A DNA stretch of 64,000 nucleotides, taken from the NCBI GenBank assembly GCA_030386875.1, contig CM059562.1:72910201-72974200 (forward strand), written 5' to 3'. The position numbers were made by a program, and so were the translations under genes. Source of the stretch: Morinoia aosen (taxonomy: Eukaryota > Arthropoda > Malacostraca > Amphipoda > Talitridae). The notes beneath the pieces were generated by a model that ran no database searches, was not told the origin of the DNA, and saw only the letters and a program-made list of their open reading frames with translations. Positions 38,405 to 50,384 of this stretch are shown piece after piece (positions within the stretch are counted from its first letter, which is position 1; every line of letters starts with the position of its first letter).

Positions 38405-38757
38405 CTTGCCTTAAACTGACCGATACTCCACCTCTGTACCTGCCATAAACTGACCGATACTCCACCTCTGTACCTGCCATAAACTGACCGATACTCCACC
38501 TCTGTACCTGCCATAAACTGACCCGATACTACACCGCTGTACCTGCCATAAAGGGACCGATACTCCACCACTGCACCTGCCATAAAGTGACCGATACTCT
38601 ATCTCTGTACCTGCCATAAAGTGATCGATACTCCACCTCTGTACCTGCCATAAAGAGACCGATACTCCACCTCAGTACCTGCCATAAAGTAACCGAAACT
38701 CCTATACTGTACCTATCATAAATTGATCCGATGCTCTACCACTGTACCTGGTATTCT
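38405..38757. repeat. 34-bp minisatellite
   Basis: About ten copies of cataaactgaccgatactcc plus acctctgtacctgc. Central copies are nearly identical and the right edge is diverged (38690-38757). Minus frames are open (Tyr/Gly/Ser-rich cycle) as an array effect. Confidence 0.93.
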
Positions 38758-40414
38758 GGTACTGTTTTATTCTACCCGCCGAAACAATTCTTCAAAAACC
38801 ACAGCGATAAAATTGAATAGTTGAAAGCAATTAACTTCAGTCGTACACTCAGTTGGTACACGCATTTAAAGGTTGGATAAATTTTCCAATTCTGCAGCGA
38901 GGAGATCTCGGGGTGAGTCGGGCACCGTAAGGAGTAAACGAAACAAAGAGATGATAAAAATTTTGTGTTTACAGATGTTTATTTACAAAATATAGTTCTA
39001 AGTATCGTACGAAAATATCTGCTTTTCTCGAAGAAGTTGCATCAAATGACAGGTGAAGCAACGCACTTAGTGTATTAGTTACAGAATTATAATAGGAACT
39101 AGTATAGCTTTTTAGATGAGATACAATCCAGTATACCGGAAAGAACTCAAAAGCTGTAAGCTTTTAACCTTCTTCACATACCAAAAAGCATACTTCATAC
39201 ATTTCATCGTACATACAGCAACAGTTCATCATACATTCACCATGATGCAAATAGCGAGACGCAAGCATTTGCCCATGAAAGATAGAAGAGTCTTCGAAGA
39301 TAAAAATTTTCCTTCGATGAAGATCGATCTCAAACATAGACTGCCTGAGCACTCGGGAGAGTCGTTAAAGGCCTTCCCATGCACTCACCTCCTAAGCATT
39401 AGAACGGGGTTTGAGCATAATAAATTATTGACTTCAGTGGAAAAATGCATGGAAGTATGATAGATCATATGAGGTTCGCACTATTTCACGCAGAATGGGT
39501 TACTTGATTGTTTTAGAGTTCGGCCGCGCAAAACCAACATTGGCTGTTCGATTCGATGTGTGCTTGTAGGAGCCTTGCTAATTTTCAGCTAAATTGTTGA
39601 AACTGTTTAAAACTGATTGAAAATATTTAAATTATTTTAAATATTTGAAATTGGTAAAAAATTTAAATTGTTAAGAAAAATTAAAATTGTTTAAAAAATT
39701 GGTTAAATTGTTTAGTGCAAGGAGCAGCTGTACGATTTGTGCAGCTCAGCGCATAGACATGAACCACGGTCTTTAGCACAAACATTACCCTGGATGAAAT
39801 ACGTTTGACATATCTCCTAATTTTAGCTCACAGTCTATTCTTCCTTCAGCTCACAGATTTCTAGAAAAATGTCACCCACTCAAGAAAAATACCATTTATT
39901 TTTCACAAACGAGATTTCTTGTCAAATCGAGCCTCCAGTTTATTTTACTCATTTTTTCAACTAGTAGTTACGTTTTACTAGTTACATAGTACTAGTTTAA
40001 CTATTACTTTGTTACATAAGTCAACGTTTTACTAAAACAATGCTTACCTGCACATTTCTTTCCGAGCCAAGCTGTCAGAGTTAGATAAAAAACAAGAATA
40101 CAGGCCACAAGCCTTTCCTAAATGTTTGTATTTCTTTCTTTATTAAGGACTCGCAATTAACTAGCTTAACCAAACATTATCGAACACCGTCAAAGGACCA
40201 TGCACACTAGTCCAAAAACATCGTAGATATTCCAGGAACGAAGGCAGGATAGCTGGGATCGGGTATTCAAATAAACCACCCAGAATATTGATGCCATACA
40301 AGAAATGAACATCACATCGATACGATCAATTTCTATTGAGCAGGAACCCCTGAATGAAACAACCAGCATCGCTTTGAAGGAGCTCTCACGGAGTGTCGGT
40401 CTCTCTTGGCTGTA
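38758..40414. other. Unassigned AT-rich sequence
   Basis: No recognised gene. An open stretch at 39116-39460 (plus, 114 codons) overlaps one on minus and has no known domain. Degenerate aaattgttta words repeat at 39590-39715. Confidence 0.4.
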
Positions 40415-40660
40415 CTGGTACCACATGACTGATACTGATACCACAAAATTGGTACTGGTACCACAAGACTGATACTGGTACCACAAGACTGGTACTGGTA
40501 CCTTAAGACTGGTACTGGTACCACAAGACTGGTACACCTACTACAAGACTTGTACCATAAGACTGGTTCTGGTACCACAAAACTGATACTTGCACCTTAA
40601 GGCCAAACACTGGTGCCAAAAGAATGGTACTGCTACCACAAGACTGGTACCATAAGGTAG
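40415..40660. repeat. 20-bp minisatellite rich in GGTACC
   Basis: About ten copies of ggtactggtaccacaagact with variants (gatact, ccttaagact). It contains GGTACC palindromes. Minus frames read as a Val/Leu/Trp/Tyr/Gln/Ser/Cys cycle, not a gene. The copies between 40540 and 40660 are diverged. Confidence 0.92.
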
Positions 40661-43600
40661 GGCATGTACCAGAATCGATGATGTGGGTACTGGCTAGCGC
40701 TGGTATTGCTGGGAAGCTTCCAAGGCCGCTTTTTCGGGGAGCATCGGGAACTGCATCGCTGGGACGGCTGGGGAGAGGTAAGGGAGGTGTTATCGTAGTG
40801 TCTTGATGGAATTTCTGGGATGGCTGGGAAGGGAAACATAATGGCAGTTTTCACTAATTAAACCTGACATAATTACGTGACAAGCTAACAGGCTACAATT
40901 TTCTAAAAACATAAGTTTTAACGCTAGTGTACGAATGAAATTAGCGATAATAGCTGATGGAACGTCGTTCATGTAAATTTTTTGGTTCTCATATAAAAAC
41001 ATAGGGGCTTTACCGCAGACTAAAATTGAGCTTGTGTTGTAACCGTCCTTCATTAACGAATTTAGCGAATTTTTTGCAATAACATTCAAATTTTAATGAA
41101 GGCCAATGAACAATATTAATCGAGCGATAAATTCACACTCGATTATTCATTTCCGTTCGGCTAAAATTAGGCCTACTTCTATGTCATTTCCGTTAGGCTA
41201 AAATTGTTTATTTTTCACATGGTTTTATACTTCACCATTTCATTATAAAGCTACACATAAACGCGTGTGTTGTGTCACACCACAAGGAACGTGAAATAAA
41301 TACAGATTCATGTGTTAACGTTTCAGACGAAAATCAGCTTCCCATTTTTTAAATTGTGGAGCTATTTTCGAACTATTAAGCTTGTTTTAAAGCACTAATT
41401 TTCCCTAATTCACGAGGAAAATAAAGGACCTCGTGGTAAATTCAGCCGAATGCTACGATTAATTTTAATTTCGAGCCGGTGTCCTACAAAAAAAAATGCG
41501 CCATACGAACTTTGTTAGTCCAAACTAGATAATCTCGCACGATAATCTGGCATGGAAACCAATCAAGTGATTATACAAATGACGCAAATTCGCAGCATTT
41601 CACTAGGCAAAATTGCGCTTCGAGAGAAAACGGAAGCATCTTCGCGAGACAGAAAAATAATTCAGCTAGAAGACTAGGCCCGATAAATTAATGCGTACGA
41701 GTTTCACCGACTTCATGTTTCATGCCTTCATGTTCCAACAGAATAAGAAATGGCAACAGAATCGGCCCAAGTGGCCCATTCTCTGGCTGTCCCCAAGTCC
41801 CGAGCCGTCAGAAGCATAAAGCATTAGTGCACTGAGAACTCATAACGTCATTATAGAACATTAGATATACATTACAAGGTAGTTTAAGATCTGCTACCAT
41901 CGGCCTGGATCTATGTACTCATGCTACTATAGGCCTATGTCTATGTACTCGTGCAACTATAAGCCTCTGTCTATGTACTCGTGCTACCACAAACAGCGAA
42001 AGAAGAGTTTTTGCAAATACTTACGAGTGATTCGAGTGAGTAGTTAATTTTAATAATGTAACCAATCAATGATATTGGTATTGCATTCTGGCTTTTACCG
42101 ACAATGTATAATACCGCAGCAACTTGAATATTGCAATTAGTATTCCATTGCATTATTAGAATATTGTATTCACAACAATCCACTGCTAATAAATAAATAC
42201 TCACGTATAATTAACACCATATTTCCAGTTTAAAATTACACAATGCGTAGCGCTCGCATTCTGTGAAGCACAAGCTGGCATTAGGAGAGATCTTATGAGA
42301 GCATTTCAAAAACACGAAAATATAAAAGAAAAAACAGTCCGCAGAGCGAAAACGTTGCTCGTTAAGCAGTAAGCTTATCATGGGAGCCACTCTGACATGC
42401 AATGAAGCAATGATCTGAATTAATAACGATCATGAACATCCTACAGTCAATGTTGTAAGAGAATATGAACATTCTTCCGTCAATGCTGACAGCGCTGATA
42501 AAGATATGAGGGGACACCTCTTCTTCAAATGGTGAGAGCCTGTACGTGAACTGAATGACACGAATTTGATGCTTAGAAAAATCAAATTTGACAAATGCTC
42601 TCATCATCGTGAAAATAACAGATTACCAATTCTTGGATGTGGTTGACGACACCATGATTACACGTTTTCCCCAAAAAAGTTAGATATAAATTGCGGATTC
42701 CAAGTCACTATCTTAAAACCGGGAGCCGAGCTTTAAACGGTCTTGAATAAGTCAATTGTAGGATACGTTAAAATTTCACAGGTGACTTTGATGATTTGGA
42801 TGTCAGACTACGTCTTTTAAATTAAAAATTAAGTTATTAAATTTAAGTCATAACAGCCAGCAGCAAAGAAGGCTGGCGTACGTAACTAGGATACGAGTGG
42901 AGAACTTTGATATAAATTCTGGACGACACGGTCTCAATCATGGAGCTAGAATTATACTCCCTCCACGGTCTCAATCAAAAAGTTAATGGATGGAAAAAAT
43001 CACTTACCAGGAAACTGTTCGCGCCTCATGGATGCAGAGGAAGCAGCAGATGAAGAGTGGCAGTGAGCAAAGGCAGCGAGTTTCAAAGAATCACCGAGCG
43101 AGGAAGAGAGAAACAAGCAAGCATGGTCTACAAATTATATTCTGTAATGAAAATGGGTTTAGTGACGTTAGCCTACCAGTTTCTCAACAACCTATAACCC
43201 GAAGAAGACATAAGAAATCACCAGTCATACAAGCCAAAGATTTCATGCAGTTCCGAAAAATGAAATGAATAAACCAACAAACCCCGCATCCAGACCCAGG
43301 TACCGTCCGTGCATTGGTACTCGTCGTTAAAATATATCATTTTTTATCCTACGCATACCAAGTTTAAACGTCCTGTGTACACTAACAAAATTAAAATCGT
43401 TCACCAGGTATAAGAAAATATAGCATTCATTAAAAGTTGCACTAGAAAACGTAGTTATAAGCGAAACGGAACATGGTCAAAATTGCGAGCTCTCTCGCCT
43501 ACAACATCTCACACACTCTTCGCGTCACCAGCGTTCCTAAAAAATATCAAGTCATCAAACAGAGCAGAACAGTTCAACCTATCATGTGCATCAAAAAGAC

Positions 43601-44528
43601 GAAAAAAATGACAAAAAACTCACGAGTTTGGACTCACATCTACAGAACATCGATGTTTGTAAATTGGTAAATGACATAAGTCACCGCAATTCTGTTGAAT
43701 AATCGAAAAACAATATTGTTATCACAGCGGATTGTGACACGAAATCCAGAAGGCAAGTGCATCTGGTACCTGCAGAACACATAGCCCTTGATCACTGGCG
43801 CAGCTGCCTTTGAGACTAACATGCTTCTTAAACGGTAATTTATGAAGAAACTTCACACATAGACAACCTACACTACACAGTATACGTCAACTCGCACATG
43901 ATGTGAGCCAAAGTATTAGACAGTAATTAAAGCTAACAGAAATCACAAACAGAGTAGAGGTCATTACTCAATTTTATTGCTGAAATAAAATTACGAAAAT
44001 ATCAGTTTGAAAAAAGGAAGTGTGAACTTATGGTAAGCTAACGAAGATACTCGCTCGGTCATGGCAATGAATCCTAATAAACGAGAATAATTAAAACTAA
44101 ACTATCGCAAGTGAGTGAAGCAAGTTGTAATTCCCAGAACGCCTTTGCTTGCAGACGCGAAAAATATTATCGGATTACGAGTCCATGTCGCGTTTACAGA
44201 CAATTATGACTTGGCGAACGCGATGAAAAATGCTAAACTTGTCTCTCAGCTTTAGGGCGTTTCTTCATAACATCTTGTGACAACGTGGATCGAATCATCA
44301 CCTCAAATAACTATCTATGTTTCAGAGAAAGGGCTTCCAATCACTTCACAGTGAGCGACAATCCCACAAAATTTTCACACACTCAAACGCGTGCAAGCTA
44401 TTTTAAGAAACTATATTTCACATTACAGTTTAGGATCGTATTTGTGAGCAGCGCTATTAAGTAAAAATCCGAATTTCACCGTTTTACGATGGGCGTCGGA
44501 TTTTTTTCAAATTTGGCATCGTTCATTT
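40661..44528. other. Unassigned AT-rich sequence
   Basis: About 3.9 kb with no recognised gene. Short open stretches (40790-41089 minus, 42362-42607 minus, 42990-43268 plus) have no known domain. A two-copy word (catttccgttcggctaaaat) occurs at about 41149 and 41190. Confidence 0.4.
41888..41995. repeat. 33-bp repeat, three copies
   Basis: Three copies of a unit like ggcctatgtctatgtactcg followed by tgctactata. A small local array. Confidence 0.8.
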
Positions 44529-44538
44529 AAATATTAGA

Positions 44539-46976
44539 ATAATAATAATAATTTTACGGAAACGTTTCTACCGGGGTCGCCAGCGTAACGCCAATGTGGA
44601 CCCCCCCGGCGCTGGCCGGGAAAAACTCAGATATTCTGATAAAGGCAGATAACAGCAAGATACAAGAGACTCACGCATTATGACACGTCGCACTGGACAT
44701 ACAAGAAAAACAATTAGCAAGTAAATTTTGATGATGCACGGTTTGGGTTAGTGAAGGGTCGTACTTTTTAGGAGTTTGAGTAGTAGTAGTAACATGGGCC
44801 TGCTAGCGCTTCAGTTACTCAAACTATATTGCACCGAAGGTCACACAATTTAATTCGTATCTGACTCTTCCAGATAAGCACACAAGATAAACATTGCTAT
44901 GATTTGAAACATCAAAATTATCTGAGCATCATGGTCATAATTACAACTCAAGATTACAAGTGTCTCCCCATTAAAGTTTGTACACAACACATTTCCTTCG
45001 AACGCACTGAGCAACCAAACCCCGTTGGGGGTTTCAGCTGCCCACCCATCTATGGCCGGACGCCTTACCCACGCTGAAACCCCCGAGGTATCAACGCAGC
45101 GCGCCCGGCCATATTACAGTTTCTTCATCTTTAAACTTCCAAAACGAAATCACGTCTGGCTATAAAGCCCTACAGCGCGGCTTCCCGTTAAATCTCTTCA
45201 AGTAGTACTACATGAAGAGATCCAAGTTAGGAGCCTGAACATTTCCCCGTATCAGATCATGTCGTAAGCATTTATTTTTTGAAGAAAGGTAATCAGCTGA
45301 TCTACGGGCGCATTGTGGCCAAGTATATTGCTTATTGAATGTGGCCGGCTATCGTCGGAGAAGACTTCAAAACACTGTCGTCGTGTATTGCGCAGTGCGG
45401 CGCAGTCGATGAGAACGTGCTTCACGGTGAGGCGCGCCCCCAGGCACAAAGGGCAACCAGGCGGAGGCTCTTGTACCTCACTGTTCATGAGGTAGCTGTG
45501 GGTGAGGTAGGTGTGGCCGCTTCTGAGTCGATTAAGTACGACCTCCACTCGGCGTGGCAGTCTTCTTTTGGGCCATGATCCCGGTTCCAACTGGGCCTCG
45601 TGCATGATGCTCCTCCGCTGGTGCCAGCCTTCCTTCCATTTGCTGTGGATTTCTTTCTCGAGAACTGTGAACCAGTCCCTATAAAATGTTGGGAATCGCT
45701 CTGGCGGGCGAAGTGCGGCCGCTTTTGCTAGACTATCGACGGTCTCGTTACCTCGAATCCCCACATGGCTGGGGATCCAGCAAAACTTGATGGTTTTACG
45801 ATTCTGGGCAAGGTCGTGAATCTGGTGTTGGAGAAGGCGGGCATGAGGATGGTCCGTGCGTTTGTCGAGGAGAACTCGCAAAACACTCAGGGAATCACTA
45901 AAGATAATAAATTGGTCCTTAGGATGATCCCGAATGATCTGTAGTGCTAGATCAATGGCATACAGTTCCGCAGTGAATATAGTGGATACTTGGGGAAGTG
46001 AAATCTGTTTCTGAATGCTGTTACAGAATGCCGCAGCGCCAACGCCATCGTTGCTCTTGGAGCCATCTGTGAAGACGGCAGTGTGACCTGGGTAATTTTC
46101 GCTTGCTAGTCGGTGGTATTCCTGGATGTATGTAGTTGGATGGGTTGTTTCTTTTTTTAGGGCTGTTAGTTCCAAGTTTATGTCGATGGCGACCGTATTC
46201 CATGTTGGGACGTCAAGGTTCAGTAGCCGGTACGAGAAAGCGGGTTTGATATAAGGGGGTTCGAGATTTAGGGATCCAATGTTATTGAGTGTGCGAATGG
46301 CAAATGAAGGCACAACTTTCTTATTTACGTACAATCTCCTGTCAATAGGAGGGATAGCAGAGTTAAAGGCTGGGTTACCTAAGTGGCTTTTCATTTTGAA
46401 ATAATATTTTAAGGAAAGTAGTTGCCTTCGCAGGTTCAGCGGCATTTCACCCGTTAGAACTTGGAGGCTTGCGGCAGGTGTGGACTTGAAGGCTCCTGTA
46501 GCCAGACGCAAGCAGTCGTTGGCGACGGGATCCAAAAGCTTAAGGGTGGTGTTGGATGCTGATGCGTAGACAATGCATCCGTAGTCCATTATTGACCGAA
46601 CAAAAAGTTTGTACATGTGGAGAAGAATGTGCTGATCCCCTCCCCAGTCATGGGAGGAGATAGATTTGAGCATAGCGCATCCTTTCTTGCATTTGGCTCT
46701 AATGTCGTTGATGTGTTTTTTCCATGTGAGTTTTGTGTCCCACGTGAGTCCAAGAAACTTGATTTCCTCTACAAACTCAATATCTTGATTTGCGATTTTT
46801 AGGGGTGGGGGCATCTGGATACCGGGCAACGTGGTGAAATGTACAGCTTTGGATTTTTCTGATGAGAAAGTGAAACCGTTCTTCAGAGTCCATCGTACGG
46901 CACGATCAATACATTCCTGGAGTTTAATTTTTATGACATTTAGATCACTGTGTCGATAGCCGAGCTGGAAGTCGTC
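44539..46976 (-). mobile_element. 5'-truncated I-group non-LTR retrotransposon with target duplication
   Basis: A 2438-bp insertion flanked by a perfect 10-bp direct repeat, aaatattaga, at 44529-44538 and 46977-46986. At the 3' end (left on plus) it terminates in an ATT-triplet tail (44539-44553), as I-group elements often do. At the 5' end (right) it starts abruptly with the two aspartate codons of the reverse transcriptase active-site box, so the rest of ORF2 and any ORF1 are absent. It contains the last 574 codons of ORF2 (45252-46976) and about 0.7 kb of 3' UTR (44539-45251). Target-primed reverse transcription that stopped early explains the structure. It cannot move by itself. Confidence 0.93.
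45252..46976 (-). pseudogene. Truncated ORF2 of a non-LTR retrotransposon: RT C-terminus, RNase H, zinc knuckle
   Basis: Open without interruption for 574 codons to a TGA at 45252-45254. It opens with DDFQLGYRHSDL, the Asp-Asp pair of the reverse transcriptase catalytic box and what follows. FLGLTWDTKLTWKKHI marks the RT thumb region. An RNase H domain follows, with the acidic residues in TDGSKS, FTAELYAID, FSDSLSV and GNETVDSLAKAA. A C-terminal CPLCLGARLTVKHVLIDC motif fits the C-x2-C-x7-H-x4-C knuckle of I-type elements. RNase H plus this knuckle points to the I/Nimb side rather than Jockey or CR1; the exact clade is an inference. The lack of stops or frameshifts suggests a recent insertion. 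The protein lacks most of RT and the endonuclease, so it is inactive. No promoter is expected. Confidence 0.93.
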
Positions 46977-47129
46977 AAATATTAGAGACCTATGAATAAT
47001 TTAAAGACAAAACTATGTCCACACTGACACGAATTTCACAAGACACTTGAATTTAAACGATTATTAAGCTCCTCCTAGTAATTGTTCATAAGCTTGTTCA
47101 TTACGTATAATGTCCACGCGAGGAGAACA

Positions 47130-47184
47130 GTGTGCGCACCAAGGAAGTTAAATACACTCCATTACACCTCCTTGGTGCGCACAC
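47130..47184. repeat. 16-bp perfect inverted repeat (hairpin)
   Basis: gtgtgcgcaccaagga (47130-47145) is the exact reverse complement of tccttggtgcgcacac (47169-47184), with a 23-nt spacer. It might be the ends of a very small foldback element or a structured RNA. No target duplication is evident next to the arms. Confidence 0.85.
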
Positions 47185-47526
47185 ATCCACTGAGATTGGC
47201 TTCGAATACAAGCACGTATCGGATCCCTTTGTTTGTAGTAGGCAACATTAATGTATTTGGTCCAGATTGTTATCAATTCGAAAGTAAACTAAATTGATCA
47301 AAATTAACCTGTTTTTAAATTCAATCAAATACAGAATTATGTCGAAACTTAACCAAGATCGACACTTTTTAGAAACTCGACTAAATTATGTAGTCAAAAT
47401 TGACCGTATAGTCAATTTTGTTCAATTTAGTGCTTCCAGTTTCCTTTAATTTGATGTTTACTGTAAACTGAATGAACTATCGATAAAAGCACTGGCTTGC
47501 ATTAATATTTAGAGCGATTTTCCTAG

Positions 47527-47578
47527 TACGTGTCAGTACATTGTACTGACTCGTACATTGTACTTAGTACATTGTACT
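47527..47578. repeat. Three copies of a near-palindromic 12-mer
   Basis: gtacattgtact occurs three times within about 50 bp (cagtacattgtactgac, cgtacattgtacttag, agtacattgtactgc). Each copy is almost self-complementary. Short local repeat of unknown role. Confidence 0.8.
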
Positions 47579-47632
47579 GCAGCAAAAACATCTTCTCAAG
47601 AAACAAAAATGCATGTATTTGATACTCTAGAG

Positions 47633-47825
47633 CAGTGGTTCTTAACCTTTTTTGGCAGTGACCCAAAATATACCCAAAATAGATGCCGCGACCCAAGCCT
47701 CCATAACAATAAAATTTTTATTCTACTAAAGGTTAACACCAACAGGATACACAAACCAATAGCGACCCAATGATATGGCTTGGCGACCCAACTTTGGGTC
47801 GCGACCCAGGGGTTAAGAACCACTG
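47633..47825. mobile_element. Complete hAT-type MITE with 8-bp target duplication
   Basis: A 193-bp element with perfect 15-bp terminal inverted repeats: cagtggttcttaacc at the left and ggttaagaaccactg at the right. It is flanked on both sides by ctctagag (47625-47632 and 47826-47833). The 8-bp duplication with T at position 2 and A at position 7, and CAGTGG-type ends, are hallmarks of the hAT superfamily. The interior has repeated cgaccca words and no coding capacity. Intact ends and duplication suggest a fairly young insertion. Confidence 0.93.
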
Positions 47826-47833
47826 CTCTAGAG

Positions 47834-48836
47834 TAACATGGAATTATTGAGTAGCATGGAAATATTTAGGAAGATAGTAGCTCAATGCTAAATGATTGCT
47901 ATTTTCAACATTGCTTACTACAATTGACTTTAAATTAGAATTGAATGTTAAACTTCAGTCTAATCCATCGCAGTCAAAGTGTTAAAATTGTTCCGAGTAT
48001 GAATTATCTGAAAATTTCCCATGCTCCTATGATTTTATGGGAATTTCTGGACCCGCGTCACTCGTCAAGTGTCACAAATACACCTGAGCATAAGCCGTGA
48101 CAAATACACCTGAGCATACGCCGTGACAAACCCAGCGCTGCTGAAATCCAAGAAAATTTGGTGAAAACTAATATTTGGAATGAGAGAAAACTATTCTCAA
48201 TACGATGCTCCAGTTTTAAAAGCGACATCTTAGCATAAATAAAAACTTTAAATAATTACGTCATAAAAGTAGAAGAGAACGAAATAGTGATTTTCAAGTA
48301 AGTACGAGTCATTCGAATGATTCATTCGAGTTCGAATTCCTCCGAAACACCTCGCACTCCATTCCGGTCATTCTGACACCACTGTCAGATAAAAATTAAA
48401 ATGACGAATAATGCAGCTAAAATGAAACAAGACCAGCAGAAAAAAGGACACCGCCGTAGCTTAAATACCTCCCATAACATTTCGTTGTTGAAATGGAAGA
48501 GAGTACAGAGAGAGCTAATATTATGACGATTATCTTAATTTAAAGTAGTGATGGCAACATGAAAGTGATAGCGGAGTCTCCTTAAACGGAGACAAGTTAG
48601 TCTATGGCATCACAATGGTTTGTTCAGTAGGCACGAGTTCTAAAGCTACCGTAGCTTCTGTTTTTGCAAGTCACCCTGACACCAACCTAACGTATTAGCA
48701 CGAACATGGTGGCAATAACAGCGGAATGACTGCCGAGACCTTGCAACAGTGACAGTATGAGCACATGAATCTGACAGAGAGATTTATGAGACAGCAACAT
48801 TAATAAGACGCAGGCATTAATGGGACGGAGACAAAA
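47834..48836. other. Unassigned sequence with a two-copy repeat
   Basis: A 30-bp unit (gtgacaaatacacctgagca, then tacgcc) occurs twice at about 48066-48127. Nothing else is recognised. Confidence 0.5.
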
Positions 48837-49290
48837 TGAAACAGAGACATTGATGCACCCATCTGTGAGATGGAGACAATAATGAGACAGATACATTAAT
48901 GAGACAGAGACATTGATGAGCACATCTGTGAGATGGAGACAATAATGAGACAGATACATTAATGAGACAGAGACATTGATGAGCACATCTGTGAGATGGA
49001 GACAATAATGAGACAGATACATTAATGAGACAGAGACATTGATGCACCCATGTGTGAGATGGAGACAATAATGAGACAGATACATTAATGAGACAGAGAC
49101 ATTGATGCACCCATGTGTGAGATGGAGACAATAATGAGACAGATACATTAATGAGACAGAGACATTGATGCACCCATGTGTGAGATGGAGACAATAATGA
49201 GACAGATACATTAATGAGACAGAGACATTGATGCACCCATGTGTGAGATGGAGACAATAATGAGACGGAAACATAAATGAGCAAGCACAT
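48837..49290. repeat. 63-bp minisatellite, seven copies
   Basis: Copies of gagacagagacattgatgca, cccatgtgtgagatggagac and aataatgagacagatacattaat. Two variants of the middle part (gcacccat/gagcacat) form blocks: two adjacent copies carry gagcacatctgtgagatg, and the last four carry gcacccatgtgtgagatg. Because the unit is 21 codons, minus frames are open for 158-195 codons (Leu/Ser/His-rich), which is not evidence of a gene. Confidence 0.95.
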
Positions 49291-50384
49291 CAATGAGATG
49301 TATACAAAAGCGAGGCGAAGAAATTGCTGAGCACATCAATGAGACGGAGACTACCAGCACAGACCGACAGGTACCTAACCCCCCCGAGCACGCAATAAGT
49401 TCCCAGCATAATACAAAGCCTCTTCACGTGATGGAGCAGGGAAAGGGAATGAGGGATCTCAGTTGTGTTCTCAACTAAGGCGGCTGTTATTTTCGTTCTT
49501 GACTTATAACAAATTCCTGCAAGTAAAGCGGCTGAATCTGCGATGTGCTTGTAAACTTTTGAGCACATCACCTAAAATTATCTATTTATCTGAGCTAAGA
49601 TTTCTCATTTTCTCAAGGGGAAGTATCTTATACGTCCGTGCTAAAAAAATCTCCTATAAAAGCAACAACACAGCGTAGAAAAGCTAGGACAGCAGAAACA
49701 TAAATGAAATTAAAAAATTGATTTTCAATTCAAATCATCGAAACAATTGTCGCAAAAGAATCTCATAACTTTTTCCAGTTCATGATATTTCTTGCGACCA
49801 TGAACACCACACATGAGTAGGTTACTAATATCGAACAGGGTACTTGAGAACTAGCATTGCAAGCAGCTTCATTTCTATTACCTGAGAGCTGTGAACAAAA
49901 GATATGTGAACGACTGCGATGGATCTAAAAATAACACAACCTGCATAGTCAAGTACCTCACTTCCCCCAGTTTCTGAGTATTCGTAGTATATTTTGTTCA
50001 AATATTGTTTCATTTTCACAATTAAAGTTTTGGATCCTGCCCAACAAATCAAACCCGCCAACATGATAATACACAACTTGTTGCTTGCTTGGGTATTGCT
50101 TGGTCAGTCCCCAATACTCTCTCTACCGACTGGAATTCTGAGCACTACGTCATGACGGCAAATTTCCAGTTTTTTCTAATCCCAATTCACTCATGCTGAT
50201 TAAAATTAATTTCTACGTTATCCTAACCCAAGAATACAGGAATGGCGAGAAAGAAAATATGCAAATTTATACTGCTCACACAGAGACAGTTCTCAGCGAT
50301 GAATTATAACTCGAGCTTCTGAAACCTCAGTAACTTAGACAGGTGGAGGTGAATAACCTTGATAGAGTTTTGCTGACTAAATCT
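49291..50384. other. Unassigned sequence
   Basis: No gene recognised; open stretches at 49290-49678 on both strands have no known domain. Confidence 0.4.

Noticed and set aside
46977-46990. Mutated reverse transcriptase active-site box (IFDD instead of YADD/FVDD)
   Set aside because: The first two residues are read from the target-site duplication, not from the element. The element begins at the Asp-Asp codons.
48687-49293. 158-195 codon minus-strand open frames (Leu/Ser/His-rich)
   Set aside because: They follow the 63-bp array, whose unit is an exact multiple of three, and end where the array decays.
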